This document shows positions 11,881-23,600 of a DNA stretch of 64,000 nucleotides, piece after piece (position 1 is the stretch's first letter; each line of letters opens with the position of its first letter). A program made the translations under genes and the position numbers. The stretch spans positions 1,008,006-1,072,005 of the forward strand of contig NC_092027.1 in assembly GCF_042242105.1 (NCBI RefSeq), read 5' to 3'. The DNA comes from Pempheris klunzingeri (Eukaryota; Chordata; Actinopteri; Acropomatiformes; Pempheridae). Below the pieces are notes generated by a model. That model ran no database searches. It was given only the letters and a program-made list of their open reading frames with translations, and had not been told where the DNA came from.

Positions 11881-11928
11881 GATAAAAGTCAGCCACAACT
11901 ATCGAGGTTGAGTTACTCAGCGTTCAGG

Positions 11929-14813
11929 ATGAACTGGCGATCCATTTTAATGACTTTTGTCTTGCTGAGCGGCTGGTGCTACCAGTCTGTCACTGCTGAC
12001 TTCGTGGCCTCTGACGAATACCCAGACATTGGTCATGATGAGGACGTACACCCCAACACCCTCACAGACACCAACGGGGACGTGCTGGACATGGATGTCC
12101 AAACGAGCAGGGATGTACCAGATACCAACACGGAAAAAAACTGGGACATCTGGGACAACAAGGACAACTATGAGGATGCTGACTGGCATCCTCCTCCCTC
12201 CCTGCAGGAAACGTACTATGACCTGCACCCCGACATCCCGCCAGTGATACGCAGCGGCAGCGACAGCAGCAGCAGCAGCAGCAGCACTGGTGACAACACC
12301 AACCACATCCTGAACCAGACCAGTGGTAGCTCAGCAACACAGTGCGGCGAGTTCAGCAGCCAGCTGACGGCTAACGGCCAGTGTCGCCTGATGGCAACGC
12401 TGCCTCCGGTGCCTGAGGGAACATCGCAGAAACGCTGCCCGGACATGTTCCGCTGTACAGACGACGTCTCAAACTGGCTCCTCGAGAACAAGAACAGAAA
12501 GGAGCAGCTGGAGGAGCTGAAGGAGACGATGTCAGAGCTGCAGGAGGAGCTGAGGAACCACCGGCATCGAGTCAAGGCCCTGGAGGAGCAGGTACACAGC
12601 TGTTAGTAGTCCACCCTGTGTTTGTCTGTGTCTGTGTGATGCTGATGCAAAAAACTGCAGCAGACAAACTGCATCCGTGGGCTCAAACGTCCCGAGGCCT
12701 CCCTGGTGTTGACCAATAGGAGCACAGAGCACCCATCCAGATCCTACTACAGCCATGTGAAAGTGAAAGAGCTCTGAAACACAGGGAAGGGTTCAACCAG
12801 CATGCAGGTACCCAGCACCTCCCTCCTGATGACACCACATGGGCTGGGATCAGTCTGGGTGCAAAGTGTAGTCTGTGAATTTATGCACTTTGTTTTTATT
12901 CTAATAGCTTAATATGACGCAGTGACTGAAGAATATGGTGTCGTCAGAAACTAGAGGTAACATGAGATACAGTCTGGAAAGTTTCTAACTTTATTCCAGT
13001 CCAAAAGTGTTGGATTCAGTCTTCATGACTTCAAGTGCATGGATCACCTTTTATTAATTACTGAATTAATACACTGATTTATTTGGGTTGATGAAATAGT
13101 GCGACAAAAACCAACAGAGTGAAATGGGAGAGAAAGAAGAAGAAGAGCCGTGATGGATGGATGTAAAGACAATAACATACAGCAGTTACAGTGTAAATCT
13201 ATCTCAGTGATTTTTACAGCAAATGGAGAACATAAGATGATGATTAATATTCTCACATACATTTTTAAGTCAGGAGACAAACAAAACTCATCACACTCCT
13301 CCGATCAGTCTTTGTCTCTCAGTCTTGACACCCACTAAGTCCTCCTTAACCCTGAATGCTAACAGGATTAGCTGCGGGCCTGTTGGCCAGGGCCCCGCAG
13401 CCCGATGAGTCTGCCTGACCCAGAGAGCTCTTTTCTGGGCTGCAGTCTCTCCAGGACGCCGCTGGTCAACATCAAGCCAGGACGCAATCTGGATTTGTGA
13501 CATGGAGACGTTGTTTGTTACCAGAAAGTCTTTATTCTCAGGTTTTGGTTCAACAATGAGAAACCAGATGAAACCATCTGCCCTCTTTCCTTCTCTCAGG
13601 GGGGAGAAAGTAGCACCACTGGCCCAAACTCGACCTTTGACCAGCGGTTGCGCTCTCTGGAGCTGCTCCACGCCGAGGCCGACACGCTGCTCCACGTGCA
13701 CGCGGCCCTGCTGCACGAGCTGCAGGCGCAGCTCCGCAACCTGTCGGCCACCGTGCAGCGCATGGTCCGCAGCACAGGCTGCACCTTCAGGAGTGCACCG
13801 CTGCTCGGCCTGAGGGACACGCTGCCACCAGGTACCTACAGCATGCTGCCTGCTCATCACGTGTTAAAAAAAGATACCACAGTCACACACATTTACTTTA
13901 CAAAGCTGTAAAAGACTCATCTAGAAACTGTCATTGTTATTTATTTGTCTTATTTCTCATGTGAAGTACTTTTGTAGAACAGACAGAATATTCTACCTCA
14001 GTAATAGAGTAGCTCCAGAAAACCATCACCTCAGTTTAGGTCCTTTGGTGGTTTATTAGTTTAAGTTTATTTGTTTAAGCCCACTTGTTACACAGTTCAC
14101 ACAGTCAGGTAGCTGAACCCAGTAGGAGCCGCTGCTACTCCACCTGAAACTGTCTGCCTCACCTGGCATGAATCTCACCTGATCTCATCACCCTTCCTGC
14201 ATGAATACCTGCCCCCTCCCCCCTACAACAAAATAAACACAAAGGCAAACAACTGGACCTACACTGTGCGATTTTAGAAGTGTTGTTGAATCCCAACTCT
14301 TCTGTGATGTAAAACCAAAGCTCCTGATTCATGTGCTCATGATCGTCAGGCCACAACAGCCCTCTGCAGACTGTTCTGCACAAACGTGCTGCCAAAACTT
14401 AAAAAACTTGGACTTGCAGGTGGCTGGAAAGACGTAGTACCGGTCCGTTTCACCGTTAGAGCTGGAGGTCAGACAGCTCTGTTTGCCACAGGCCCAGTGA
14501 GTCGGTCCTGAGTCGAGGCTGAAATCCAGAACAACTCCAAAATGAGTCGAATGCTTTTTAAAAAATAGGATCATAAATGGACTCAAATCATCATCAACTC
14601 ACCAGGTTATGGAGGTTTAGAGTTTCATGACATGTGAAACCCTGTCTGTCTGCCTGTCTGTCTGCCTGTCTGTCAGATGGACAGTACCTGTCTTCCTGTA
14701 CATCTGACTGTGCGTCTCTATATCACAATGGTGTTCGTCGCTCTGGTGTTTACACCATCGTCCTGTCGCCGGGCGCCACCTTACCTGTCTACTGCGACAT
14801 GGAGACCGAGGGT

Positions 14814-14862
<49 letters not shown>

Positions 14863-15948
14863 GTATGTACACAGTATGTTTCACCATCTTTGTGGGGACT
14901 TCCCGTAGACACAAAAACGCTAACCTATCCCTGAACCATCACCAAACTAATATTTTGACTCTTTTAGTTTTGTCATTAACAACAGCAGAGTTCAGAAAAC
15001 ATTGTTCTCCCAGTGGGGTCCATCCAAACGGCCCCACAAAACACTGTGGGCCCCAAACTGTGGTTGTTCTCCCACTTCTCTGTCACCATCAAGTGTGTAA
15101 TACAAAGGCACACACACACACAGTGTGTATACCTTTGTGAGTGTCTGTGTACCCATATTTAAATGTGTGTACATGTGTGTGTCCCCAGGTGGAGGATGGA
15201 CGGTGTTTCAGCAGCGGCGTGATGGTTCGGTGAGTTTCAACCGCGGCTGGTCGGAGTACCGCGACGGCTTCGGCGATCCTCGAGGGGAACACTGGCTGGG
15301 CAACCAGCAGCTCCACCTGCTGTCCAACCAGGGCCACTACAGCCTCCGCATCGACCTGCAGGACTGGAGCCACGCCCACAGACACGCCCTGTACCACACC
15401 TTCAGGTAGAGGGACTGTGGAAGGACAGGTGGCGTAGAGTAGTAGTGGATGTTTCTGTGCCCATGAAGTCTGAACCTGGTTCTTAAAACACATCCTGTCA
15501 CGGGTCCGTCTCCTCCTGCAGGATAGAGAACGAGGAGAACCGGTACCGCCTCCATGTGTCTGGTTTCAGCGGGACAGTGGAGGATTCATTCGGTTGGTAC
15601 CACAACCAGCGGAGCTTCAGCACCCCCGACACCGGCAACATCTGTGCCGAGATCAGCCACGCCGGCTGGTGGTTCCACCAGTGTTTCTACGCCAACCTCA
15701 ACGGCATCTACTACAAGGTAGGACCGTCTATGAGAACACACCACAGGTCTGACAGGGCCGCAGAAGACCGTCCAAACAAGGCTGCTGTGTTTTCCCTCTA
15801 GGGGGGGCGCTACTCTCTGAAAGCCCAGAACTTGCTGGGGCCGGACGGCATCGTCTGGTTCTCCTGGAAGGACTCAGACTTCTACTCCCTGAAGGCCGTC
15901 ACCATGATGATGCGCCCACGCAACTTCAGGCCACGCTTGTCGCCATAG
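11929..15948 (+). CDS. Secreted fibrinogen C-terminal domain protein (FGL/angiopoietin-like), 6 exons, 529 aa
   Basis: Exons: 11929-12591, 13600-13831, 14677-14811, 15189-15405, 15522-15717, 15802-15948. All junctions are GT-AG and keep frame. The protein starts with a signal peptide (MNWRSILMTFVLLSGW); an in-frame ATG at 11878 would add 17 residues and spoil it. Next come an acidic Asp-rich region, a Ser run, a Cys pair and a Glu/Leu coiled coil (about 195-221, continuing in exon 2 as a Leu-heptad helix). The fibrinogen domain fills about 306-529: SGVYTIVLSPG, CDMETEGGGWTVFQQRRDGS, FNRGWSEYRDGFGDP, GWWFHQCFYANLNGIYY. Sequons include NQTS and NLSA. The domain plan is that of FGL1 and angiopoietin-like proteins, secreted oligomers that bind receptors or lipase partners. 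The loop holding the usual Ca-binding Asp-x-Asp is shortened to FSTPDTGNICAE. I cannot name the orthologue. Confidence 0.88.
12592..13599 (+). other. Intron 1 of the fibrinogen-domain gene
   Basis: Lies between cag|gtacac and ctctcag|ggggga. AT-rich with no recognisable coding or repeat ends. Confidence 0.7.
14641..14676 (+). repeat. CTGT/CTGC tetranucleotide repeat forming the exon 3 acceptor tract
   Basis: The pyrimidine tract before the acceptor tgtcag|at is made of tandem CTGT and CTGC units, so repeat length and acceptor strength are coupled. Confidence 0.85.
14812..15188 (+). other. AC/GT-ended intron 3 of the fibrinogen-domain gene
   Basis: The donor is gtgac followed at once by (AC)23 (14815-14860). 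The last 30 nt before the acceptor are GT-rich (atgtgtgtacatgtgtgtgt, then ccccag) with almost no classical pyrimidine tract. The two ends can pair as AC against GU in the RNA. Introns of this AC...GT form are a known teleost class. Confidence 0.8.
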
Positions 15949-16674
15949 TGATGGAGTGTTTGTCACTAGGCATCAGTGTGACGTGTGAAGCCCTGATAGC
16001 AGAGTTAAGCTACGCTGGGCAGCCGGAGACACCTGCGGGTGCAGTGCTTCCCGGTCCTGCTCCTGGGGGAAGGACTGGAACTTAAATCAGGTGTGTTGGA
16101 GCAGGGAAACATTTAAAACATGCACAGTGGATATGAACAACAACGTATAAATGTGTATTAATCCGCTGCTGCAAATAGTCCCCAACTAAAGTAGCATTTC
16201 CTCCTGTATGAGAAACAGTTTACAAAAGCCTACAGAGACCAGCTGTTGTAGGAAATTACCAAGCCTTTTAAAAAAGAATATATATATATATATAAATATT
16301 TGGGAGTTTTATGCATCTTCAGTAGGAACCAATGGGCTCGGAAACAAGGTGGGGAAGTCAGAGAGGATCGGACCTGCACATTGTGGGACTTATATTTACA
16401 ATTTACAACCGGATCAGGCTGCTTATTCCTTGTACACTTTTGTATTTCTGTTCTTTATTTTCTGTCTCAGGTGTAAGCCATGACTTGTGAATTCACTGGT
16501 GCTACACCTGGTGTGGTGCTGTTCATGTTCAGGAACTATGGAATTATTCTTAACTATTAATTATTCACATTGCTCTTGAATCATTCAGATTACACTGGTC
16601 ACCTTTACGTCACCAGTAACACTTTTCCATGTAGTTAAACACGTTTCACACAGACACACACTTTTCATCACACA
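15949..16674. other. 3' region between convergent genes
   Basis: Region between the fibrinogen-domain gene stop and the ndufb9 poly(A) signal. It has a short TA run at 16279-16292. Sequence at 16165-16400 (ctgctgcaaatagtccccaa onward) resembles a dispersed fish repeat from memory. No clear AATAAA was found for the fibrinogen-domain gene. Confidence 0.4.
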
Positions 16675-16684
16675 TTTATTTATT
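16675..16684 (-). terminator. ndufb9 poly(A) signal (overlapping AATAAA pair)
   Basis: The minus strand reads AATAAATAAATG with AATAAA at 16684-16679 and 16680-16675, about 180 nt past the ndufb9 stop. Confidence 0.7.
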
Positions 16685-16861
16685 GTACAGGTAGTAAGAG
16701 ACACACCTACAGGACTTCTTCTGACTCCTGATTCTCTGTGACTGGCTGGTTGTTTTCTCAGAAATGTTCTTTACAGACAGGCGGGTCCGGTACAGGTCAG
16801 CCGGTCTTGCCGTTGCTGTCCTGTGGTCGGGGTAGATCCCCCCTCTGAGGTGGGAGGGTGT

Positions 16862-19800
16862 TTATGCGGGGCGCTCCCTGGGGCGGGTGACAAACTGCCA
16901 CCACAGTGGGGGGAGGTTGCCCTCTTTGCGGGCAGGAGGGAGGGCTTCGGTCTTGGGGCCGGTGCCATCACTTTCAGCCTGCAGCTGGGCGACCTGGAAC
17001 CAGTCAGGGGGGGGACACACGTTTACAACAAGGGCTGCCACTAACAGTCAAATTAACTTTTCATACTATTGATAATAATTTGGATTATACGTTTCACCAT
17101 TACTTATTATTTAGCTGTCAGCTTGTGCAGTGTTAGCGTCTGTTTACCTGCTCACTCTCGGTCCTATATCCACTTTTAGACCACATTTTAACTGAATGAA
17201 GGAGTTAAGTCATTGGAAGTGGATTTTAAGTTGTTTTGCAGCAGAGCAGCAGACGGCTAACGTTAGCCGGCAGCTAGCAGCAGCAACACAAGCTGTCGGT
17301 ACACACACCGCTACTTCAGTTAGCACCGATACACACGCCAGCATTCAATTAACCATCATCTGCTACTGCAAGCTTCAAGCATTGTTCACTTCAGGAGAAG
17401 TCGGCCCACATTTTTCAGCGAGGGTGTGACAACAGTTAGTCTGAACTGAGGTGTAAAGCATAATACAGCACACAGAATGGTATGGTTGGTAAAACAGGAT
17501 GCTGAACGGCCCACCTCTTTGTCCCAGCTCTGCATTCTCAGCTGCTTCCACTGCTCCCTCTTGGCGAAATAGTCGGGGTACATGGCCTTCTCAGAAGGGT
17601 GCCAGTAGTCCAGCAGCCACTCTGGGGCCTACAGGAACAGAGCAGAGCTCAGGACTTCTTCATGTCAGCATTTTCACACCATGGTTTTTAAATCGGTTAT
17701 AATTTGCTGAAGTAGGTCACATAATAAAATCTATTCATGTTTTGAGAGTTTGAAAAACAAAATGGTTTTAGCTTTGAACACTGTTAAACGTCTTAAAGGA
17801 GAACTCAATTTTTAGACATTTTGGGTTCAAAATGACTGATGAGTGGTAGGATGTCCACTAAAAGAGCTTGTTTTAGCCACCGACAGGCTCAGATTGTTTT
17901 TTTCTAAGAGTCTGATAACATTATGGAAAGGATCCCTCCAGAGATATATCCCTCAGTTCAAAGCCTCCAGACTAAAGTGACAAACAGACATTTTACACAG
18001 ACGTTTATGGTCCTCTGCTGCCTCAATCTGTTACCTCGAACACAATAACACCAAAAACTGTTTTTGTCAACGGAGCCTGGTGTGTTTGAAGAGAGCGATA
18101 TAACGATGAGATGATCTACTGGATCAGTTCCAACACTTTTTGTATCTACCAGTCATTTAGACACCAGAATGTGTAAAATACTGAGTTCTCCTTTATGCTT
18201 TTTAACATCTGACGATGTGATGGAGCTTTGTTTGAAGTAGACGTTGATATAATCCAGTTGCACTTCCTTCTTATTTCAAGCAGAGGGCAGTAACACCTTG
18301 ACAGCCTGAGCACATCGAGATACATCTACAGTTTTGATTAATAGTTTGATAAAACTTTCATTCACCTTTATGTGACAGAAAAACTAAATATAGAACTATT
18401 GAATTATTAGAAAGTGGCATTTTCTTCATAAAATAAGAGAAAATTAGACAAAAAAAGAAGAAAATGACATCCAGAGGGAGCTCATTTCATGTTCACCCTG
18501 CAGCCCTGCCTCACCTTGTAGCACTCGTATCTCTCATAGGAGGTCCCTCCAGGAGAGTCGGGGAAGATGTAAGGCTGGGGATGCTGGTTGGTCCAGAACT
18601 CCTCCTCTCCCGCTTTCAGCATCATGGTGGCCTTCATCATGTCCTTCTCATTCTTGTTCTCATCGAAGCGAGCCCGCAGCACGCAGGCGTAGAACCGGTA
18701 TTTGTCTCTATAACAGGAAAACACCACAGTCACACTTGTATCATGTGATGGTTTACTGCAAAATACTAAGACACGTCCTCCATAATCTTCTCAAAATGTT
18801 CTGTTTTAACAGTCAAACAGTCCCAAACTTTTAAATATTTAGTTCACTATCAGGTGAGAGACAAAAAAAGCACAAAAACCTTTCAATGGAGAAGCTGAAA
18901 TGAGGGACTATTTAGTATTTTTGCATTAATTAACCAAGTACCAAAATGATGGTCAATTAATAATTTCAGCTCTGACAAAATTAGTTTCTCTGATGTGCAA
19001 CTCCTGGATTATTTTGACTGAATCATTATATGTTATTTTGGAGAAGTTTATCTTATTCTATGATATTTCTCATATTCTGTATTATAAATATATTTCTATT
19101 TTTATACTTTATTTATGATTATTTCTTCTTCTTTTTAATTTTTCTCTGTGTTTCATGTATTTATATTTCTTGACTTTCTCTGTTTTGTTTACTTCAACTT
19201 CCTTGTTTTTACTGTATTTTCCTGTCTTTGTATGTACCAAACAGACCAAAGAAAATTCCTTGTACTGTAAAAAAAAAAGAAAAATACTACAATAAACCTA
19301 TTTTCAAGACGATAACAACAGTTAAGATGGTAGAACCTAAATAAATCATACCACCAACATGAAGTTTGCACAGACGTATCATATATATAATAAATTAACA
19401 CCCAAATGCACGTGATCCTTCTAGAAAACACACATTATTATGAGGTTTTTACACTTTAAAATATAAATACTTAAACATCCAGTATGGATGAGGATGGAAC
19501 TGAGTGTCTGTCATATAAATGTTCTCTTTTCAGTGACTGGATGTGATAGGTGAGCTGTACAGCATGAAATAATATCAATAACAACAAATCAATAACACAT
19601 CCCATCATACCAGAGCATGCCACGTCTTTACATGCATTATTCTGACAAGCAACCTACAAAAAAACGTAACATAGATAATTATTAACAGAGGCTTCAGCTG
19701 TTAATTGATTAATTGAATCTGAATTCAAAAATGTTGTTGTTCAGCTCAAACTTTGACACACCGGTGTTTGCAGAGAGGACCGAGTGACAGCTGTTCGTAG

Positions 19801-20294
19801 GCAAATACCTAAATGTTAAACTGTGTATACTGTTATGGAGATTTCTCTCTTATATTCGTTAGATCGTCTGTAGTGAGAGTTGAAGTGTTGCTCTAATTTA
19901 GCTCTCCACTGATTTAGAAGCTAACGCTAGCTAGCATCCAAGGCAGGAGTAAATTTACACTTTTAATGAGCGCCGATACGTTTTAAATGTTTGTGACGCT
20001 GTGTGGGATATATTCTTATTTGGATCAAAATGATAACATACATGTTTATGAATGACTGAGTGGTTTTAGGAATGAGTGACCTGCTTAGCAGCGGCTAGCA
20101 GTTAGCTTAGCTGTTAGCTTAGCAGCAGAGGATACGGACTGCAGTTCTGCGGCGACCTTCTGTATTTTTCACTGTTCACCAGAGACAGCAAACGGCTCCT
20201 CTTACCTAAAGATACACCATGACTCCAGGTGTCTCAGTGACTTCTTGTACAGCCGCAACACTTTCTGCTGGTGAGAAAGAAAAGCAGAGGCCAT
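16862..20294 (-). CDS. ndufb9: NADH:ubiquinone oxidoreductase subunit B9 (complex I LYR protein), 175 aa
   Basis: Four minus-strand exons: 20294-20206, 18707-18515, 17628-17515, 16993-16862. All are GT-AG and in frame. Exon 1 gives [20 protein letters not shown], containing the LYR-family motif (here LYK, as in the human protein), then [10 protein letters not shown]. Exon 2 has [31 protein letters not shown] and [10 protein letters not shown]. Exon 3 has [20 protein letters not shown]. Exon 4 ends [17 protein letters not shown]. Length and sequence match vertebrate NDUFB9 (about 179 aa). It is an accessory subunit on the matrix side of the complex I membrane arm and binds mitochondrial acyl carrier protein through the LYR fold. 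It is divergent from tatdn1 and shares its promoter, and converges on the fibrinogen-domain gene. Confidence 0.97.
17020..17120. repeat. Possible degraded copy of the gctgcaactaa repeat
   Basis: Begins gggctgccactaacagtc and is followed by AT-rich sequence with weak similarity to the repeat at 29608 and 53581. It lies in ndufb9 intron 3. Weak evidence only. Confidence 0.3.
17794..18195. mobile_element. Foldback MITE with TA target duplication (copy 2)
   Basis: The termini are AAGGAGAACTCA and its exact reverse complement TGAGTTCTCCTT, each flanked by TA (17794-17795 and 18194-18195), giving an element of about 400 bp. The interior shares ccactaaaagagcttgtttt, gacaggctcaga, ggaaaggatccct, tgtttttgtcaacggagcc and gaagagagcgatataac with other copies in this window. 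It has no ORF. TIR plus TA duplication points to mobilisation by a Tc1/mariner-type transposase. It lies in ndufb9 intron 2. Confidence 0.8.
18708..20205 (-). other. ndufb9 intron 1
   Basis: AT-rich intron without coding signals. Short GCTAGC/TTAGC motifs recur near 19920-20125, where GC content rises towards the promoter. Confidence 0.6.
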
Positions 20295-20644
20295 TTTCAC
20301 CCCCTGTCCCCTGTCACCTTCTCAGCGAGCAGCGCGGAGCATTCTGGGACTTTGTGGAGGGGCGGGCGTTATGACCGTAAATGCCTACAAAATGCGCGAA
20401 AACATTTGTTGTCTTTTTGTCGCTAATTTGCTCAGAACTAAATCGAGAGTTAGTGATTATGACTGCCTGAAAGTGAATCGTCCTTGCTCCATGTGTCGCC
20501 CAAAAATATTAGATAGAACAGGGAAAAAGAAGCCAAAAGGCTAGCTGTTTCAGTCTCCCTCTGCTCTAGTAATTACGGTATTGTTGCATTATGGGATTGG
20601 TGAGAGCTGCATGTGTGGTTCTCTTCAGAAGAGCTCACACAACC
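20295..20644. promoter_or_regulatory. Bidirectional ndufb9/tatdn1 promoter
   Basis: Only 350 bp separate the two start codons. The interval holds GCATTCTGGGA at 20339-20349 (reverse complement TCCCAGAATGC, the ZNF143/THAP11 core), a similar GCATTATGGGA at 20586-20596, a GC box (ggggcggg) near 20359-20366, and ATTGG (CCAAT box) near 20595. No TATA box is seen. This is the usual make-up of a TATA-less promoter for mitochondrial housekeeping genes. Confidence 0.75.
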
Positions 20645-23600
20645 ATGGCTCAGTGCAGATTCATTGGTAAGACACGTGTTTAAGGTGTATAATGGTTAGT
20701 TTAATTAAATATTAAGACACGGTAGACGCCTCTGAGTGTCGCTGCACGCTGGTGTTTGTAGTAAACAGACAAGTGTGCATGTTAGTTAGCATGGAAGCTA
20801 TGAGTTAGCTCTACTGGACATGTCAACACAGCAGCAACAGAGCTGTGCAGCAGTGCAGGGAGGTGGCAGCTGGTTTGATTTGGGTTTATAGCAGATCATC
20901 AGTCCTGATGCCAGTTTAGGTCGCATCATAGCTACTACTGCTGTCCTATAAGCAGCTGTCTGCAATACAGAGAAAGGTGGAGGTGGAGTGAGTTAGAGCC
21001 TCACAGGTCTGTGTTACTGTTGAGCCCCACAGGGAATCTGAAGCCTAAATATAACTGAAGCTGACTGAAAATAACAGCTAATAGTTACAATGTGTGGGTC
21101 TGAAAGGATCAATCAACAAGTTGATCAACAGAAAATTAACTGGCATCAACTTAAAGGAATAATTTATCAAGAAAGACAAACATTTGCTTGTTCAAGCTTC
21201 CTGAAAATGAGAATTTGCTGATTTTCTGTTTATATGTAAATGGAAAAAGAACAAATAAAAAAAAAAACTGACTGATTGATTGATCATCCAAATAACAGCG
21301 AGCATCTGGTTAGCAGATCTGAGTGACCTGATGGATCCTCGCTTTTGATAATCAATGAATCATTGAAATCATTAATGAACGAAAAACACAAAACGTCTGC
21401 TGGTTTCATCTCCTTCATGTTGTGGATTCAACTTATTCGACAGTAAACAAAGTGCCTTTAGGTTTCGCATTGTTGGGAGTGATTTCTGTCGTTTTAGATG
21501 AAACACTCAATTGATTAATTGAGAAAATAATCAGTCTGATCGATAATGAAATTGAATTAGTTGCACCCCTGATTAACAAACATGTGGTAATTACTACAGT
21601 ATTATTGTCCACCACTACTGTTGTGCACTTACTCTGTATTTCTGTATCAGTCACTTTACAATGTATTGCTTTATCATTTTATACCACTGTATCAATGACC
21701 TAGTTATTGGTGACATGTTTCAGTATTGATAAATCCCATCCTCTCACCCCTCCAGACATCGGTGTGAACCTGACAGACCCCATGTTCAGAGGACTCTACA
21801 GAGGGAAGCAGAAACACGACGGTGAGCATCTCATTTTCTTGGGATGGTGGGCTGGATTAGGGTTGAGACGAGTTAATCTGAGACAGCTGTGATTTTCTGA
21901 CAGACGACTTCGATCAGATCATCGACAGAGCTCTCACAGTCGGACTGGAGAAGGTGAGTCACACCTGCGTTACTTTAACACGTTAAAGGAGAAAAGCTCA
22001 GAGAGGGTATCTGATTTTAAATACTCTGGAGTCAGATTCAGATCTGTCATTTAAAAACGATGTCAAAGTGGTGGCTAACGGGGAGAGCGTTCAAAATGAA
22101 CAACAGAATATGCTGCTAAATATTTCACCTGTATCATGTTTAACTCAACATACCTCAGGTGCTGCAGAAGTACAGTAGATTACAGAATTACAGTAGTGGT
22201 GGCCAATAGAGCCACTGTCTGAACCCCCCCAGGCCTTCAGGCTCAGAGTACCCCACCCCTGTCATTTTAACAAACTAACAGTAAAGCCTCATATTGTAAT
22301 TTACTAAAGCACAAACACATTTGTGATTTTCGGGACACCAGAGTCATGACTGCTTGAATATAAAAAAAACAAAAATGGACTCACCACTTATTTCATGGGC
22401 CTCCCTCCATCGCAGGGTGAGAAAAATGGATTACTTCAAAAATGTGCAGTCACATGACCAATTTTGTGTATTGTTTCCTAGAAACGAGGGTTGGCTCAAC
22501 TTCCCCACAGGCTTAAATCACCCCTTTCTCCCCTGCGATCAAATTCAGCCTGGCTAACTTCAGAACATATTTAACATCAGAGGCAGGCAGTCAGCCTCTT
22601 TATGCAAACCACGATCTTCTCCCACAGAACATTCTGACTTATAAGTTGGTCACAAACATGCAAGAGCCGCTTCACGAACCAGCGTTAAAAGCAAAGGCCA
22701 GCAGCCTTTATCACAGAGCACTGATTGTGCAAAGGTTTGCATCATCTTTAAGGCCTTCTGTGGGTGGAAAGTAGAAGGACAACAGCCGCAGGGCAAGAAG
22801 TGTGACCACCAGACAGGGCTGAGCTGCACCACACACACACACACACACACACAACGTTTGGGCCGTGTTCTCTGAACTGAGATAGAGCTCTGAGTACTTT
22901 TTAAAACTTTAGGCTTAAAGCTTAAAACAACACGAGTAATCACCCTGTATCTATGACTTTGGTGATGTATTCATGTATTGTGCTGTATCACTTTGTATTG
23001 TAATGTATTAGGTTGTATTGTAGTGCTTGCTGAAGCATTGTATTGATCGACTGGACATCAGGCCACCAGTTTGTAATAACCAGCTCAGGGATAATGGATG
23101 GAAAGACATCATGACCTCTGGCACATTTACACTGATGTGGAACTGATTAATGTGCACTGGTAAATAAATACATTACTAACTAACTAACTAAATGAATACG
23201 TGCATGTATACATACATAAAAGAGCACATATTCAGCTGCAGTCACCAGGCAGCACCAGAATGAAGCATTTCAACATCTACTGGACGTCTTGTCTGGTGCC
23301 CTGAAAAAAAAGAGCCCTTTAATTGTCTTAATGTCTTAATTAATGTCCTAATTCCTGCTGCTTTGTTTCAGTTTCTGATCACAGGAGGAAGCCTTGAAGA
23401 CAGCAAGGAGGCCCTTCAGCTGGCTGAGACCAGAGGTGACGATGACAAACACACACACACACACAACAGGGAGCCACCGGATGGTTTCTGGTTGGTTTTC
23501 AGTGTCCGTCGGCCTTCTGGGGCTGAGTTGCAGATGGGCGACGTATTGCAGTATTTTATAAAGGCTGATGTATCCTGGCAGATTAAAACACAGCCTTTAG

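Noticed and set aside
12062-12575. Antisense frames over the fibrinogen-domain exon 1
   Set aside because: Cys/Ser-rich shadows of the Asp/Ser-coding exon. The sense frame has a signal peptide, coiled coil and matching splice sites.
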